Shown: positions 60,948 to 64,000 of the stretch, one piece after another
Numbering within the stretch: position 1 is the first letter of the stretch
Layout of the letters: every line of letters starts with the position of its first letter
NCBI GenBank assembly: GCA_947561585.1
Contig: CANNZV010000421.1
Coordinates: 186,001 to 250,000 of the forward strand
Source of the DNA: Caprella mutica
Lineage: Eukaryota; Arthropoda; Malacostraca; Amphipoda; Caprellidae
DNA length: 64,000 nt
Direction: 5' to 3'
Notes under the pieces: model-generated
What the model saw: the letters and a program-made list of their open reading frames with translations, nothing else
What the model was told of the DNA's origin: nothing
Database searches by the model: none
Program-made: the position numbers and the translations under genes

Positions 60948-61550
60948 TAATATAAACTATCAAAAAATTTAGAGAAGAAGAACACTTATTTATTTAGTTT
61001 CCATATTTATGTAGAGCTAAACATTATTTATTTTCATTTCAAACATTTAATCAATTCTTGTATTACCAGTTTATTATTAATAAATATACAGCTCCAGAGA
61101 ATTGGTATTTTAGTACGTTAATTCCCTCACACAATGTTTGCCATCATTTTGGAATAGTTGGAAGTAAAAAGCGCATGAAAATGTGTGTGTCAGGTGATGT
61201 TGTCACTGGCATTGCATAAGGCATGCCAGTAGCGCTGTGGAATGAAGAGAGTGCAGTAAATGGAGCTAAACTCTACAGGGGGAATAATGCTATTAGAGAA
61301 CGCATAATGAATAATGAAGAGGAGCTGAGGGAAGAAGCAGATTAAGTGAGAGTAAATGGAAAGGTTAACGACAGTAGATAATGGAGAATACAAGAGAAGA
61401 TTGAAGAGAATTATTATTCACAGTGAGAAAGAAGTGGTTAAACAGAGTGTGGGAGAATGAAGCAATTCTATTAGTCACCACCTGCAAAATAAGTCACAGA
61501 TTACCTGTACTTAGGTAATCATAATTTATCATTTTAATTCACCTGACAAA
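60948..61550. other. Unique intergenic DNA
   Basis: AT-rich then balanced. A 67-codon - strand frame at 61190-61393 is unrecognised. No gene called. Confidence 0.35.
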
Positions 61551-61957
61551 CGGTGGCAGGAAATTTCGGTCAGGAAAATTCATGTCGCAATGAATGAAGA
61601 TTATTTTGAAAATCACGACATAAATGGCCGTTATGTAGTTTTCTATATCCGCTAGTTTGTTGTACTGCACATTTCACAACTGAACATTAATCCGGCAAGG
61701 GGGTTGAGGGGCAGCAAGTCCCCTGATAACTGATAAGTTTTATTTATAATTGAGACCGACAATTCCGGGTCCTAATTTTCCTCTTAAATCTCATGTTCAA
61801 TAAATACGTAACTAATTTTACGTATCATTTTACAACAGTTAATGATGTTATCCGCTATTAATAAATATGCTATACATTTTAGTACCCATAATTTCATCTT
61901 TTTCTAATATTGTTTTTTTAATAAAATTATTCCGAGACTTAATTTTCCTAGAACTCT
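61551..61957 (-). mobile_element. TIR element, copy 2 of 2, inverted relative to 57824-58311
   Basis: CGGTGGCAGGAAATTTCGGTC at 61551 matches the reverse complement of copy 1's right end. Internal CGTTATGTAGTTT and CTAGTTTGTTGTACTGCAC are reverse complements of copy 1 interior words, and the far end AATTTTCCTAGAACTC matches copy 1's left end inverted. Somewhat shorter and diverged. Confidence 0.75.
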
Positions 61958-62621
61958 GTTAAACATCCAGGACACACTTGCAACATTTATCATTTATTTT
62001 ATTCTTATCATTTTATTCATTTTAAGAAATGCATAGATGTAACAATAAATGTAATTTTCATTAATAATTGTTCTATCAATATTAATTCTATTTTTCACAT
62101 TTACTTACACACTGAACTGTATTTGTTACATCATTTCAATAGTAGTAAATATATATAGTTCATTGTAACATGTTTCTCTAACGTGATGACTGAAGTGTTT
62201 GTAAGTAGATAACAGATTTAACAGCTTAAGAAGTGCTTGAAGAAGACATACAAATACCTTTGATGTTAGCGACAACTGATCTGTACTGTGAAATAGATAG
62301 CCAGCAAGCAACTTAACTAATGAACATGCACTGCATTCATGGTGAGGAATTAATCTTTACTATTTGAAGCTCTTCTACATAAAAAGTGTGATTGCGTTGA
62401 CAGTTATGAATTTTTTTTGGCTAATTAAAAAGAATTGTCGATTTAAACGATTATAGCCCCCAGGGTCTCTACCCAGAATATGTCTGTGATGAATGGAAGA
62501 GAAGGGTAGACCTGAACTGTTGTAATTTGAAATTTCCTGTTCACCACATTGACTAATTTTCTTCAACTACTGTATGTGGTTTCCAATTTTTGTGTTAGGT
62601 AGGTCGGAAGCTTCATTTACT
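61958..62621. other. AT-rich intergenic DNA
   Basis: Two short - strand ORFs (62126-62311, 62375-62566) have no recognisable similarity. No gene called. Confidence 0.35.
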
Positions 62622-62708
62622 ATCACCTCTTTATTTTCCTCTTCCATCCGTGAGTGCAGTCACCAGTGCTTGTGTCCCTTTTCGTCACATTCCTTGGTAA
62701 GTGACTGC
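62622..62708. mobile_element. Dispersed repeat fragment, inverted partner of 236-322
   Basis: The reverse strand reads HLPRNVTKRDTSTGD, nearly as in the other copy, preceded in the same frame by FSDEALDAEKLLRECS. The frame upstream differs from the 236 copy, so only this segment is shared. Probably a decayed transposase fragment. Confidence 0.4.
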
Positions 62709-63451
62709 ACTCACGGAGTAGCTTTTCTGCATCCAGAGCTTCGTCACTGAATCCTGGTTGGTGAATTTTCACACAATTCGACGTTCTTATCTGCTTCTTC
62801 TTTCTTGCTTATATCACTTTCAACAGAATTGATATGGACGTTTGTTCAGAAGCAAAAACATTAATTTCCAAATTACCTATATTAAAGTTGAAAAAAAAAT
62901 TGAAAAAATTATTCAAAATTATTTACATTTCCGACTTCGTCTGTAACCAAAGTAATAACAGTGAAAGAACCAAGAGTTTCCACCGACACTAAATTAATGT
63001 GCTTAATCAAACAGACTAAGTCTCCATTACATTGTACCTCAATTTGTGCGCAGTTCACCATACCGATCACCATCTAACTCCATTAATGCACCAATGACGA
63101 ACTGCAGCAACTTCTCTCTATTTCAGATCACATTCACTAATTACCAAATTCTTGTTTGCATCAAAGTTGCGATAATGGGTTTGGAATTGTATTCCGGTGA
63201 GCAAGTCCCAGCTATCAGGGTAATTATGCTTATGTTTCAGCGTATGCCTGCACCGAGCCTATATATAGCGCTGTCGATTTGACCACTAATGAAATAATTT
63301 ATGCAGTGCAATCGGTTAATGTGAATAAGGAAAATGAAACCGAAACATACAAGTGATGTTATTGCAACATTAATTCATACATTTTGTGGAACTAATTTAT
63401 CGGACTGAATAATGAACGCTTTGTTTGCATACTATACGTGGGAATAAAAAA
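62709..63451. other. Unique intergenic DNA
   Basis: AT-rich with a 78-codon open + frame at 63046-63282 that is not recognised. Nothing else seen. Confidence 0.35.
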
Positions 63452-64000
63452 CTATAGTAATATGGGTTGTATAGTAATATGAGTGGTATAGTAATATGAG
63501 TGGTATAGTAATATGAGTGGTATAGTAATATGAGTGGTATAGTAATATGAGTGGCATAGTAATATGAGTGGTATAGTAATATGAGTGGTATAGTAATATG
63601 AGTGGTATAGTAATATGAGTGGTATAGTAATATGAGTGGTATAGTAATATGAGTGGCATAGTAATATGAGTGGTATAGTAATATGAGTGGTATAGTAATA
63701 AGAGTGGTATAGTAATATGAGTGGTATAGTAATATGAGTGGTATAGTAATATGAGTGGTATAGTAATATGAGTGGTATAATAATATGAGTGGTATAGTAA
63801 TATGAGTGGTATAGTAATATGAGTGGTATAGTAATATGAGTGGTATAGTAATATGAGTGGTATAGTAATATGAGTGGTATAGTAATATGAGTGGTATAGT
63901 AATATGAGTGGTATAGTAATATGAGTGGTATAGTAATAAGAGTGGTATAGTAATATGAGTGGTATAGTAATATGAGTGGTATAGTAATATGAGTGGTATA
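63452..64000. repeat. 17-bp minisatellite, at least 32 copies, continues past the window
   Basis: Unit GTATAGTAATATGAGTG, nearly invariant, with GCATAG and AATAAGAG variants. The - strand is free of stops over the first part (pattern IPLILLYHSYYYTTHIT), but only by virtue of the unit. Confidence 0.95.

Noticed and set aside
63432..63659. Hydrophobic - strand ORF of LLYHSYYYTTH repeats
   Set aside because: Translation of the terminal 17-bp array.

Overview
The window looks like AT-rich invertebrate nuclear DNA, most likely from an arthropod and possibly an insect; nothing in it fixes the species. It has spliced exons with GT-AG introns, no bacterial operon structure, cut-and-paste transposon relics, and an unusually high load of tandem repeats. 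The one gene I can name with confidence is an Hmx (H6/Nkx5 family) homeobox gene on the + strand. It has three coding exons, 8760-9214, 11982-12244 and 18326-18966. Splice phases agree at both junctions, giving a 452-residue protein with an eh1-like repressor motif near the N-terminus, a complete homeodomain at residues 310-369 and the HMX-type extension that follows it.

Layout. 1-8040: AT-rich flank with a 55-bp minisatellite (501-1303), a truncated hAT-like relic (3458-3622) and a 2.65-kb 32-bp minisatellite (4728-7381). 8040-19640: Hmx with its leader, introns and 3' UTR; the introns carry two MITE-like foldback elements, a pyrimidine-rich repeat, a 22-bp array and a strong G-quadruplex motif. 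19640-31000: mostly unique AT-rich DNA with no recognised gene. 31000-53140: a string of minisatellites with units of 13 to 31 bp, ending in a 4.7-kb array of about 278 copies of a 17-bp unit. 53140-64000: a complete non-autonomous hAT element with an 8-bp target duplication, an opposed pair of TIR elements (57.8 and 61.6 kb), a 20-bp array, a possible signal-peptide exon at 60.6 kb, and a 17-bp array running off the end.

Tandem arrays make up roughly 16 kb, a quarter of the window, in about 18 blocks with mostly unrelated units. The very long ORFs (up to about 1,600 codons) at 48.4-53.2 kb are by-products of stop-free 17-bp units and are not called as genes. The non-repetitive desert around a lone developmental homeobox gene is the kind of place where cis-regulatory DNA is expected; several GC-richer unique islands are flagged as candidates, by inference only. 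I found no bacterial-type system, CRISPR array, rRNA or tRNA.
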